A DNA stretch of 64,000 bases from Comamonas sp. B21-038 (GTDB taxonomy: Bacteria; Pseudomonadota; Gammaproteobacteria; Burkholderiales; Burkholderiaceae_C). The stretch's first letter is position 1; the number at the start of each line of letters is the position of its first letter. The stretch covers positions 1,550,001 to 1,614,000 of the forward strand of contig NZ_CP092462.1 in assembly GCF_022387135.1 (NCBI RefSeq), read 5' to 3'. Below are positions 8,282-17,177 of the stretch, piece after piece. The notes below the pieces were generated by a model. It did no database searches. It was not told the DNA's origin and saw only the letters and a program-made list of their open reading frames with translations. The translations under genes were made by a program, and so were the position numbers.

Positions 8282-9700
8282 TCAAGCCGGCAACTCAATC
8301 ACTGCCCTTAACCCACCCTCGCTGCGGTTATGCAGCTTCAACTCGCCGCCATGCGCCCGCACACATGAGCGCGCAATCGCCAGCCCCAACCCAAAGCCAC
8401 CAGTCTCTCCATTGCGGGCGACCTCCAGCCGGCTGAAGGGCCGAAACGCCTGCTCGATGTCCTGCGGCGCAATGCCGGGGCCTTCGTCTTCGATTTCCAT
8501 GCGCACGGTGGCGGCAGTGCCCGGGGCTGCGGCATCCGGGCCGGCCAGCCGCACGTGGACCCTGCCGTAGCGCGCGGCATTGTCGATCAGGTTGGCGAGG
8601 GCGCGCTTGAGGTGGGCCGGGCGGCAGCGGTAGCTGATGCTGTCTGGCGGGCTCCAGTCCACCTGGCGGCCCAGGGTGCGCTGCTGCTCGACCACGTCGC
8701 CCACCAGCGCGTCCAGATCGACAGGCTGGGTGGTTTCGCGCATCGCGTCGTCCTGGGCAAAGTGCAGGATCTCTTCGACCATGCTGTGCATCTCGTTGAT
8801 GGTGTTCACCATCGCCTGGCGCAGTTCGTCGTCGTCCACCAGCTCGGCGCGGATGCGCAGCGAGGTGAGGGGGGTGCGCAGGTCGTGGCCGATGGCGGCG
8901 ACCATGCGGGTGCGGTCGTTAACGACGCCGAGCAGGCGGTCCTGCATCTCGTTGAAGGCCTCGATGATTTCGCGCACCCCTTCGGGGCCGGACAGCGGCA
9001 GGTGCGCGGAGCGCTCGCCCCGGCTGATGCGCTGGGCCGCGTCGGTGAGCATGCGCAAGGGCTGCATGATGCGCCGGCCAAACAGCACCGCAATGACGAT
9101 GATGGGCAGCATGCCCACGGGGATGGAGAAGCTCAGCACCCGGCTCCAGTGGCTGAGCAGCATGGTGGGCAGGTGCCAGCTGCTGAGCCACTGGCCATCG
9201 GGCAGGCGCACATCCACATGCAGCATCCAGCTGCCATCGTCATCAAATGCCGGGCTGAGCTTGCCCAGGATGTCCTGGTCCACATCGCCAGCCTCGCTGG
9301 CGGCTGCAGGAGAGCGCATGCGCAGATGGATGCGCACTGGCGGGTCTGCAGCGTTGGCACCGGCATCCAGCCCCAGGCGTTCTTGCAGCCTGGCGGTGAG
9401 TTTGGCTTCCTGCTCGGTGACAGCTTGGCCGTCGTCAAAAGGGCGTGGGCGGATGCGGAACTGCGAATCGGGCAGGCTGATGCTGTGCACCAGGCGCTGG
9501 GCGGATTCGGGGCTGCCCTCCAGCGCGCGGTAGGCGGCGGCCACCCGGGTCTCGATGGTGTGGGCCGACAGCGGGTGCACGACATCGCTGTCCTGGCGCA
9601 GCCAGGTCAGCAGCAGCACGGCGACCAGATGGGCGACGATCAGCGCCAGCAGCAGCAGGGCCAGCAACTGGCCGGCTAAGGTGCGCGGCAGCAGTTTCAT
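8282..9700 (-). CDS. Sensor histidine kinase, EnvZ-like
   Basis: A 472-residue inner-membrane kinase. TM1 is at about residues 10-33, followed by a periplasmic sensor of about 155 residues, then TM2 at about 188-208 and a HAMP domain (FGRRIMQPLRMLTDAAQRI). The dimerisation box IGHDLRTPLTSLR carries phosphoacceptor His272. N, G1 and G2 boxes are NLIDNAARYG, EDEGPGI and GFGLGLAIA. It is translationally coupled to the upstream response regulator by an ATGA overlap (9697-9700). The architecture matches EnvZ/OmpR-type kinases such as the ones that sense osmotic or envelope conditions; the ligand is unknown. Confidence 0.88.
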   Translation of the reverse strand: MKLLPRTLAGQLLALLLLALIVAHLVAVLLLTWLRQDSDVVHPLSAHTIETRVAAAYRALEGSPESAQRLVHSISLPDSQFRIRPRPFDDGQAVTEQEAKLTARLQERLGLDAGANAADPPVRIHLRMRSPAAASEAGDVDQDILGKLSPAFDDDGSWMLHVDVRLPDGQWLSSWHLPTMLLSHWSRVLSFSIPVGMLPIIVIAVLFGRRIMQPLRMLTDAAQRISRGERSAHLPLSGPEGVREIIEAFNEMQDRLLGVVNDRTRMVAAIGHDLRTPLTSLRIRAELVDDDELRQAMVNTINEMHSMVEEILHFAQDDAMRETTQPVDLDALVGDVVEQQRTLGRQVDWSPPDSISYRCRPAHLKRALANLIDNAARYGRVHVRLAGPDAAAPGTAATVRMEIEDEGPGIAPQDIEQAFRPFSRLEVARNGETGGFGLGLAIARSCVRAHGGELKLHNRSEGGLRAVIELPA

Positions 9701-10446
9701 GGGGCGAGGCTGATGTTTCTGGCAGCCAGCAGGTAGCCGTCGCCGCGCACGGTCTTGAGCATGCGCGGCTGGCGCGGATCGGATTCGAGCTTTTTGCGCA
9801 GGCGGCTGATCTGCGTGTCGATGCTGCGGTCAAAGAATGCGTCCCCTTCGCGCTGGGTCAGGTCCATCAGCTGCTGGCGGCTGAGCACGCGGTTGGGGTT
9901 CTCCAGCAGTGCGCGCAGCAGGTGGAACTCTGCCGTGGTCAGCGGCACAGGGCTGAGGTTGGGGTCCTGCAGCTCGCGGGTGGTCAGGTCAAAGGACCAG
10001 CCTTCAAAGGTGTAGCGCCTTTCTGCCGATACGTCGGCGGTGGGCGCCGCCTGCGCCGCATCGTCTGCCCGCCGGCGGGCGCCGCGCCGCAGCACGCTGC
10101 GGACCCGGGCCACCAGCTCGCGCGGGTCAAAGGGCTTGAGCACATAGTCGTCGGCGCCAATTTCCAGGCCCGCCACCCGGTCGGCCTGGTCGGTCATCGC
10201 GGTCAGCAGGATGACGGGGGTGCCGATGTGCTCGGCCACAAAGCCGCACAGCGACAGACCGTCCTCGCCAGGCAGCATGACGTCCAGGATGATCAGGTCA
10301 TAGCTGCGGTCCTTCAGCAACTGCCGCATCGCCAGCCCATCGCAGGCAGTGTCGACATCGAAGTCATAGCGGCGCATGAAAGTGGCAAGAGGGTCGCGGA
10401 TGCTTTGGTGGTCATCGACGATCAGGATGCTGCGTCGCACATTCAT
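9697..10446 (-). CDS. OmpR-family response regulator
   Basis: A 249-residue regulator with an N-terminal receiver domain (acidic DD at 11-12, phosphoacceptor Asp55 in LDVMLPG, conserved Lys104 in LKPFD) and a C-terminal winged helix (about 145-240; RVLSRQQL, SIDTQISRLRKKLE, IKTVRGDGYLL-type ending). It is the first gene of a two-gene operon with its histidine kinase. Targets are not evident from the sequence. Confidence 0.88.
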   Translation of the reverse strand: MNVRRSILIVDDHQSIRDPLATFMRRYDFDVDTACDGLAMRQLLKDRSYDLIILDVMLPGEDGLSLCGFVAEHIGTPVILLTAMTDQADRVAGLEIGADDYVLKPFDPRELVARVRSVLRRGARRRADDAAQAAPTADVSAERRYTFEGWSFDLTTRELQDPNLSPVPLTTAEFHLLRALLENPNRVLSRQQLMDLTQREGDAFFDRSIDTQISRLRKKLESDPRQPRMLKTVRGDGYLLAARNISLAP

Positions 10447-10519
10447 GGAAATTCGGGCATTGGCAAATGAGATTACTTCTTATTATCACCGGCCATCCGC
10501 CAGTGGGTGCGGTGCATGG

Positions 10520-10936
10520 TCAATCCCGCACCTTGCCGCGCTGGGCTTTGACATTGGCGCGCAGGCTCTTGCTTTGCAGGCGGCGCTGCTGCGATCCCCA
10601 GGTCGGTTTGGTGGCGCGGCGCTTGCGCGGCTCCACCGCCACGCTGGCCACCAGTGTGTTGAGGCGCTCCAGCGCATCCCACAGGTTTTGCTCCTGGGTG
10701 CGGTAGCTCTGCGCCTTGATGACAACCACGCCTTCCTGGGTGATGCGCGAATCGGCCAGGGCCAGCAGACGGGTTTGCACGGGCTCGGGCAGGCGCGATG
10801 CACGCACATCGAAGCGCAGGTGGATGGCACAGCTGACCTTGTTCACGTTCTGCCCGCCGGGCCCCTGGGCGCGGATGGCCGTCCACTGCACATCGGCTTC
10901 ATGCAGGGTGAGGGCGGAGGGCGATGGCGTGGTCAT
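10520..10936 (-). CDS. arfB: Alternative ribosome-rescue factor ArfB (YaeJ)
   Basis: A 138-residue release-factor-like peptidyl-tRNA hydrolase that frees ribosomes stalled on non-stop mRNAs. The catalytic GGQ is in RAQGPGGQNVNKV (residues 27-29), and there is a basic C-terminal tail (RKRRATKPTWGSQQRR...KVRD) that in ArfB enters the empty mRNA channel. It lacks the stop-codon-recognition domain of true release factors, matching ArfB length. ATG 10936 fits the family start; the longer frame adds 26 proline-rich residues. It is monocistronic and ends about 70 bases before the start of the response-regulator gene on the same strand. Confidence 0.87.
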   Translation of the reverse strand: MTTPSPSALTLHEADVQWTAIRAQGPGGQNVNKVSCAIHLRFDVRASRLPEPVQTRLLALADSRITQEGVVVIKAQSYRTQEQNLWDALERLNTLVASVAVEPRKRRATKPTWGSQQRRLQSKSLRANVKAQRGKVRD

Positions 10937-11269
10937 ATCGGGAGGCGTGTCGCGGTAAAGCGGCAGGGAAAGGCTGGGTGGGGGTTTCACAGCGCTGTCG
11001 TGCAGCGCTGGCATAACCTGTATTTTGCGGCAGCTGTCCGGGAAGCCTCAACAAATCGCTGGGCCAACTCTTGTATAAGACTTAAAAAGCAGCGACAATC
11101 CTTGGCGTTGAATTCCGTATTGTGATATTGCATTGCAGCATTTGAGGGACAGGCTTCCCAACGGTGGTCGAGCAGTACATCATGAGGGAGTTTACGCGGG
11201 CGCGCCCTGAGCCGTGGAGACCAGCCAAGGCGCGACGCACATCAGAACTTTTGCCACTTGAAAGACCAG
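10937..11269. other. Divergent promoter region of arfB and icd
   Basis: About 330 bases without a supported gene. The part nearest icd (11070-11150) is AT-rich and probably holds its promoter, but no pair of hexamers with correct spacing stands out. No tRNA or riboswitch is recognisable. Confidence 0.5.
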
Positions 11270-13504
<2,235 letters not shown>

Positions 13505-13558
13505 TAAGGCCCTGGCCTGGGCTGGCTGATGCTGCCCGGGTTGCGATGCTCCAAGTAG

Positions 13559-13594
13559 AACCGGCAGTCCCTTGTGGGCTGCCGGTTTTTTTTG
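13559..13594 (+). terminator. Intrinsic terminator of icd
   Basis: Stem arms AACCGGCAG(T)CCC and GGGCTGCCGGTT with a TTGT loop are followed by a run of eight T, 55 bases after the icd stop codon. It isolates icd from the downstream CorA cluster. Confidence 0.9.
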
Positions 13595-13871
13595 TTGGCT
13601 ACCGGTTTGCTGACTGGGGGTGTTCGGTTGGCGTATACCTTTGTATATGGCTCCCATGCCAATGGCAGTGGCATGCACCCCAAAGGCCACTGGCGATCCC
13701 GCGCTTGGCCTGCGAAAATCCTGTCTGTCGTCGCGAAAGCCCTGAGTCTTGTTACTGCGATGACGCTTCGCCCTGTGGCCATGTACCAGCTCGGCGATTG
13801 CCGCCGATGCGCACTTCAGTTGTTGAAGCCAACACATGGGCATCTCTAGAACTGTTCAACCGGAGAAAAGC
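13595..13871 (+). promoter_or_regulatory. Presumed promoter and 5' leader region of the CorA-like operon
   Basis: About 280 bases between the icd terminator and the leader-peptide ORF. It holds an AT-rich GTATACCTTTGTATAT stretch (about 13629-13650) that could be promoter DNA. Overlapping ORFs here lack ribosome-binding sites and recognisable content. A GCATCTC motif near 13840 is repeated in the initiation region of the first structural gene (14020-14026), so alternative RNA pairing is possible. Confidence 0.35.
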
Positions 13872-13982
13872 ATGGACCCCGATCCTGAGCCTGAAATGCG
13901 CTGCTGCCAGCGCCACCTCCCTTTGCACTGCATTACCACCCATCCCCATCGGGCCAACGCCCCGAGGCTGTCACGCATCTAA
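13872..13982 (+). CDS. Putative Mg2+-sensing leader peptide, MgtL-like (36 aa)
   Basis: A 36-codon ORF that starts MDPDPEPEMRCC and ends NAPRLSRI, preceded by GGAGA (13862-13866) five bases before the ATG, an optimal position. The N-terminal alternation of acidic residues and proline is the hallmark of enterobacterial MgtL ([17 protein letters not shown]), whose translation destabilises ribosomes at low Mg2+ and so reports cytosolic Mg2+ to the mgtA transporter gene. Here the following genes belong to the CorA family, so a Mg2+-responsive leader is a coherent reading. The peptide also contains three cysteines and four histidines, which MgtL lacks. Its stop codon (13980-13982) lies two bases before a hairpin that masks the next gene's start. 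Assignment is by pattern and context only. Confidence 0.55.
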   Translation: MDPDPEPEMRCCQRHLPLHCITTHPHRANAPRLSRI

Positions 13983-13984
13983 AT

Positions 13985-14030
13985 GCATGAGAGGCCTTGG
14001 CGGCACCTGGCCCCAAGGAGCATCTCATGC
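13985..14030 (+). promoter_or_regulatory. Hairpin sequestering the SD and AUG of the first structural gene
   Basis: Outer arms GCATGAGA (13985-13992) and TCTCATGC (14023-14030) pair over 8 bases; inner arms CCTTGG (13995-14000) and CCAAGG (14013-14018) pair over 6. The ribosome-binding site AAGGAG (14015-14020) is mostly, and the ATG (14027-14029) completely, inside the paired arms. A ribosome stopped at the leader stop codon (13980-13982) would cover the left outer arm. Confidence 0.6.
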
Positions 14031-14392
14031 TGTTCTTTCACTCCCCATCCAGCGCGCTGCTGCAGCGCGTCATTCGAGCCGCTGTAGCATCTGACGCCCC
14101 GTCCGTGCTGTCTGCCTTTCTGGCATCGCAGGGCGACAAACCCTTTGCCCAGGCGCTGTCCGGCCTGTCTGGCCCGGTCATTTCCGATGCGCTGTCGAAG
14201 CTGCCTAGCCCCGAGCGTGCACGGGTACTACCCCATTTGAGCCGGCTCGCCCGACGCCGCTTGCAGAGCCTCGATAGGCCTGCCCGGCTGGCGCCTTATC
14301 GGCCCACGGCCCGCTCGCGCGCGCTGTGCTGGATATTTGGCCATCGGGCAGGTCTGCCTGTATCCGTGACGGCTGCAAGCGCCCGCCGCTAA
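14027..14392 (+). CDS. Small protein with MgtE N-domain-like helical segment (first gene of the CorA-like operon)
   Basis: A 121-residue soluble protein with no signal peptide or TM helix. Residues about 25-85 form amphipathic helices; the stretch ISDALSKLPSPERARVLPHL resembles the helical repeats of the MgtE intracellular N-domain (pattern L-x-x-LP-x-x-x-R-x-x-hh), which gates a Mg2+ channel. The C-terminal third is Arg/Ala-rich and of unclear nature. AAGGAG is 6 bases before ATG 14027. The context, a Mg2+-type leader upstream and CorA-family genes downstream, suggests a regulatory or sensor subunit. The MgtE similarity is weak and seen by eye, so this may equally be an unrelated helical protein. 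Confidence 0.55.
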   Translation: MLFFHSPSSALLQRVIRAAVASDAPSVLSAFLASQGDKPFAQALSGLSGPVISDALSKLPSPERARVLPHLSRLARRRLQSLDRPARLAPYRPTARSRALCWIFGHRAGLPVSVTAASARR

Positions 14393-14521
14393 CCCCTGCG
14401 CTGCGCTTTGCCACACGCAAAGCCTGCAGCCGGCTTATTCCCTACTTGTCAATCCGCCAGGCCTTGGCACGCATTGCGTGTGCCATCGCCAGCGCGGAGC
14501 TGCGCCAACCGAGGATGCGCG

Positions 14522-14851
14522 ATGTCGTACTTTCAACACTTCTCGTCCGGTGGACCGCCACCGGCCGCCCATACCGGCCTGAACCTGCACAGCCTTGTCT
14601 GGAGCCGGTCTGCACGCCGCCCCTATGCGCTGCCGCTGCAGCCGCCTCGGCCCTGGTCGCGGTATGAGCGCCTCTCTTTTTCGATGCTGGGCGTCACCTG
14701 GGGCATCTTGGTGCTCGCCGTGGCGGCTCTGCATTTTGGCAACTACCACCTGGATACCAAAACCTCGTCCACCTCGGGCTCGCACGCCGGTTTCTACGAA
14801 AGTGCGAGGTCTCTCAAATCCGATAGCCCCGCGCAGGAGTCTTCCCGATGA
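14522..14851 (+). CDS. Single-pass membrane protein, CorA-cluster small subunit A
   Basis: A 109-residue protein with one TM helix at about residues 51-72 and a Pro-rich N-terminus; positive residues before the helix suggest N-in topology. GAGGA (14511-14515) lies 6 bases before ATG 14522. The gene overlaps the first CorA-like gene by ATGA, indicating coupled translation. It shares two motifs with the 15889-16227 protein: TGLN-x-HSLVW (18-27) against TTLN-x4-GLVW, and AALHFGNYHL (68-77) against AALHLYGGHVL at the end of the TM helix. The two therefore look like diverged paralogues, each paired with a CorA homologue. No known family is recognised. Confidence 0.65.
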   Translation: MSYFQHFSSGGPPPAAHTGLNLHSLVWSRSARRPYALPLQPPRPWSRYERLSFSMLGVTWGILVLAVAALHFGNYHLDTKTSSTSGSHAGFYESARSLKSDSPAQESSR

Positions 14852-15798
14852 ACATGCAACACCGATCTGATCTTTTGCAGCCCTCTGCAGGTGCCGCGCG
14901 GGAAGCCTTGCCCCAGTGGCTGCGCATCCGCGCCGATGAACCCGGCAGGCTGACCGGCATCCAGCAGAGCCTGGGCCTGGACATTGCCCATGGCCTGCAG
15001 CGCAACCTGAGCCAGGATGGCGAATTCAGCTACTTTGCTATCACTTTTCTGGGCGTTGAGCAGGGCCTGAGAAAAGCCAGCCGCGTCATCTTTGTGCTGG
15101 GCCCACGCATGTTGGTATCGCTGGAACCCGGCACCGCGCCGCAGGCGCTGGAGACCGCGCAGTCCAGGCTAGAGCGCCAAGGGCAAGCCTTGCCGGCATT
15201 TGAGAACTTTGCCATGGTGCTCCAGGCCATCAACGATGCGACGGACGAGCTGCTGGATTCGCTCAACAGCGATCTGGGCCGGGTGCTGGTGCAAACCAAC
15301 TCGGTGTTGAATAGCTTGGAAGCGCGGGACCGCGATTTTGGCGTGAGCGATGTGGTCTCTGCGCAGCTGGACCTGGGCGAAGTCGAAGAGCTGCTGTCCG
15401 ACTGCCTGGAGAGCCAGTTGCAGCTGGCGTTGGCAGCGCGCCATGCACAGGCGCGCATGCCGCAGGCCGACACCGCCCTTCAAGCGCTCTATGCGACCTT
15501 GATCGAAGACATTGAAGCCGTGGAGGACCATGTCAGCTTTGTGCATGACCGCGTGCGGCTGCTGCAAGCAACCAACAACATGGCACTGAACGTCAAGCAG
15601 AACCAGATTGTCAAGGTCTTCTCGGTCGTCACAGCCGTGTTTCTACCTGCCATGCTGATTTCCACCTACTACAGCATGAACGTCGCCCGCATGCCCATTC
15701 TGGAGTGGCACTACGGCGAGCCCATCACCATCGCGCTGACGGCAGGGCTGGCGTTGCTGCCGCTGCTCTATGTCAAGCACCGTGGCTGGCTGCGCTGA
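14848..15798 (+). CDS. CorA-family transport protein 1, SMN in place of GMN
   Basis: A 316-residue CorA-superfamily protein: a cytoplasmic alpha/beta domain (1-120), a long coiled helix (about 120-255) and two C-terminal TM helices (about 256-275 and 291-308) with a basic KHRGWLR end. The family stretch VKQNQIVKVFSVVTAVF leads to the pore loop. Canonical CorA has YGMNF there as the Mg2+ filter; this protein has YYSMNV (Ser276-Met277-Asn278). Its closest-looking relative is the 16224-17177 protein. AGGAG is 8 bases before ATG 14848, which overlaps the previous stop. CorA proteins are homopentamers moving Mg2+, Co2+ or Ni2+; ZntB relatives move Zn2+. The changed filter makes ion and activity uncertain. 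Confidence 0.8.
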   Translation: MNMQHRSDLLQPSAGAAREALPQWLRIRADEPGRLTGIQQSLGLDIAHGLQRNLSQDGEFSYFAITFLGVEQGLRKASRVIFVLGPRMLVSLEPGTAPQALETAQSRLERQGQALPAFENFAMVLQAINDATDELLDSLNSDLGRVLVQTNSVLNSLEARDRDFGVSDVVSAQLDLGEVEELLSDCLESQLQLALAARHAQARMPQADTALQALYATLIEDIEAVEDHVSFVHDRVRLLQATNNMALNVKQNQIVKVFSVVTAVFLPAMLISTYYSMNVARMPILEWHYGEPITIALTAGLALLPLLYVKHRGWLR

Positions 15799-15888
15799 GC
15801 CCAGACCTGCCACTGCAAAGACTGCGCTCGGGCTTTTGTCAAAGACCGGTGTGCTGTCTGCGATTTCCCCCCACCAGGAGTTATTTCC

Positions 15889-16227
15889 ATGCCGCCAACG
15901 ACTGACAAGAGCCGCTATACCTACACCACGCTGAACCGCCAACTGGAGGGTTTGGTCTGGAATGCCGACCTGAGCCTGCAGGATGCGGGCGAGGCCGCAT
16001 CACAGCGCCGCCAGGCCATCAACGAGGCGCGTGCGAGCCGTCCGCGCACCGCGCAGATCGAGCGCGAGATCATGATCGCGGTGATCGTGCTCTATGCGCT
16101 GATTCTGGGCAGCTTCGCCGCGCTGCATCTCTATGGCGGCCATGTGCTGGAGCAACAGAGCCAGGCCGCGCAAGCCGATGCAACCGCCGCGCCGGCAGGC
16201 ACTGCCACCCCCGAGGTGCAGCAATGA
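15889..16227 (+). CDS. Single-pass membrane protein, CorA-cluster small subunit B
   Basis: A 112-residue protein with a charged N-terminal 60 residues, one TM helix at about 61-82 and an Ala-rich tail. AGGAG lies 9 bases before ATG 15889, and its stop overlaps the ATG of the second CorA-like gene. It carries the same two landmarks as the 14522-14851 protein (TTLN...GLVW near the N-terminus and AALH...H at the TM end). The repeated order small TM gene followed by CorA-like gene argues that a two-gene module was duplicated and that each small protein partners a CorA homologue. Function is otherwise unknown. Confidence 0.65.
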   Translation: MPPTTDKSRYTYTTLNRQLEGLVWNADLSLQDAGEAASQRRQAINEARASRPRTAQIEREIMIAVIVLYALILGSFAALHLYGGHVLEQQSQAAQADATAAPAGTATPEVQQ

Positions 16228-17177
16228 CCGAAGACCGCACCAACCTCCATGCGGCAGGCGGCCTGATGGCGGCGCGCCTGGCCCAGGCTGGCTGGCAGCG
16301 GCTGCATACGCAGCAAGCCGAGCCGCTGGCGGCTGAACAACGCCTGCATGGACTGGATCTTTCCCCGATCCGAGGCAGAGCCGCGACGCAGGAGGGGGAG
16401 TTCATTGTCATCCCGATGGAACTGGTCGTCTGCCAGCAGGGGGAGTTCCGAGAAACCGTCCTCGTCCTGGCACTGGGCAAGGAGCAGCTGATCAGTGTTG
16501 AACAAGGCCCCGCGTTGCATGCGCTGGACCGGGCCAGCGAACAGCTGTTGACCCGCTTGGCCGATGGTGGCGCGCTCGGGCCCGGCACGATGATGCTCTA
16601 CCTGCTCGAAGCGCTCAACGATGCCGCCCATGCGAGCTTGCGCGCCATCGCCGAGCGCCTGGACGAGCGCAGTGATGCCGTGGCGGCGGCCAGCGGCGGC
16701 TTCGACACCGCCCAGCGCCAGGCCGGGGTGGCCGACATTGCCGGCACGGCAATGGCATTGGCAGAAGCCGAGGAACTGGTTGCCAAAGCGGTGGAAGGCC
16801 AACTGATGCTGGCCCGTGCGGGACGTTGGCTGCGGCGTGCTGCAGGGGATGCCCGCTTGGGCCCGCGCCTGACGGTCCTGCTGGCGGACATCCACAGCCT
16901 GCGCCGTTATGCCCGGTTTCAGCATGAGAAGATCCGCAACCTGCAGCAGTCGCTGATGACCACGTTGGACATCAAGCAAAACCAGGTCATCAAGGTGTTC
17001 ACCGTAGTGACTGCCGTGTTCACGCCGCCCACGCTGGTCGCTGCGTTCTATGGGCAGAACTTTGCCTACATGCCCGAGCTGGCGTTGCCGTGGGGAGAGT
17101 GGATGGTCATGGGGCTCACGGGCCTGTTCGCGCTGGTGCCGCTGGCCTACATCAAACGCAAGGGGTGGATGCGATGA
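16224..17177 (+). CDS. CorA-family transport protein 2, GQN in place of GMN
   Basis: A 317-residue CorA-superfamily protein with the usual cytoplasmic domain, long helix and two C-terminal TM helices (about 254-274 and 292-309). The KQNQVIKVFTVVTAVFTPPTLVAAF run leads into YGQNF (276-280) and MPEL, so the filter methionine is replaced by glutamine while the rest of the CorA signature is kept. The tail is KRKGWMR. It overlaps both neighbours by four bases (ATGA at 16224 and 17174), so it is translated in series with the small membrane protein and the third CorA-like protein. Substitution of the GMN methionine usually impairs Mg2+ flux in studied CorA proteins, hence ion identity is open. Confidence 0.82.
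   Translation: MTEDRTNLHAAGGLMAARLAQAGWQRLHTQQAEPLAAEQRLHGLDLSPIRGRAATQEGEFIVIPMELVVCQQGEFRETVLVLALGKEQLISVEQGPALHALDRASEQLLTRLADGGALGPGTMMLYLLEALNDAAHASLRAIAERLDERSDAVAAASGGFDTAQRQAGVADIAGTAMALAEAEELVAKAVEGQLMLARAGRWLRRAAGDARLGPRLTVLLADIHSLRRYARFQHEKIRNLQQSLMTTLDIKQNQVIKVFTVVTAVFTPPTLVAAFYGQNFAYMPELALPWGEWMVMGLTGLFALVPLAYIKRKGWMR

Noticed and set aside
7992..8570. 192-codon ORF starting in the 7.9-8.3 kb gap
   Set aside because: No ribosome-binding site, no recognisable sequence, and its second half is antisense to the histidine-kinase gene.
13574..13849. 91-codon ORF before the CorA operon
   Set aside because: Begins within the icd terminator, has no ribosome-binding site and no recognisable content; the short leader ORF at 13872 is far better supported.
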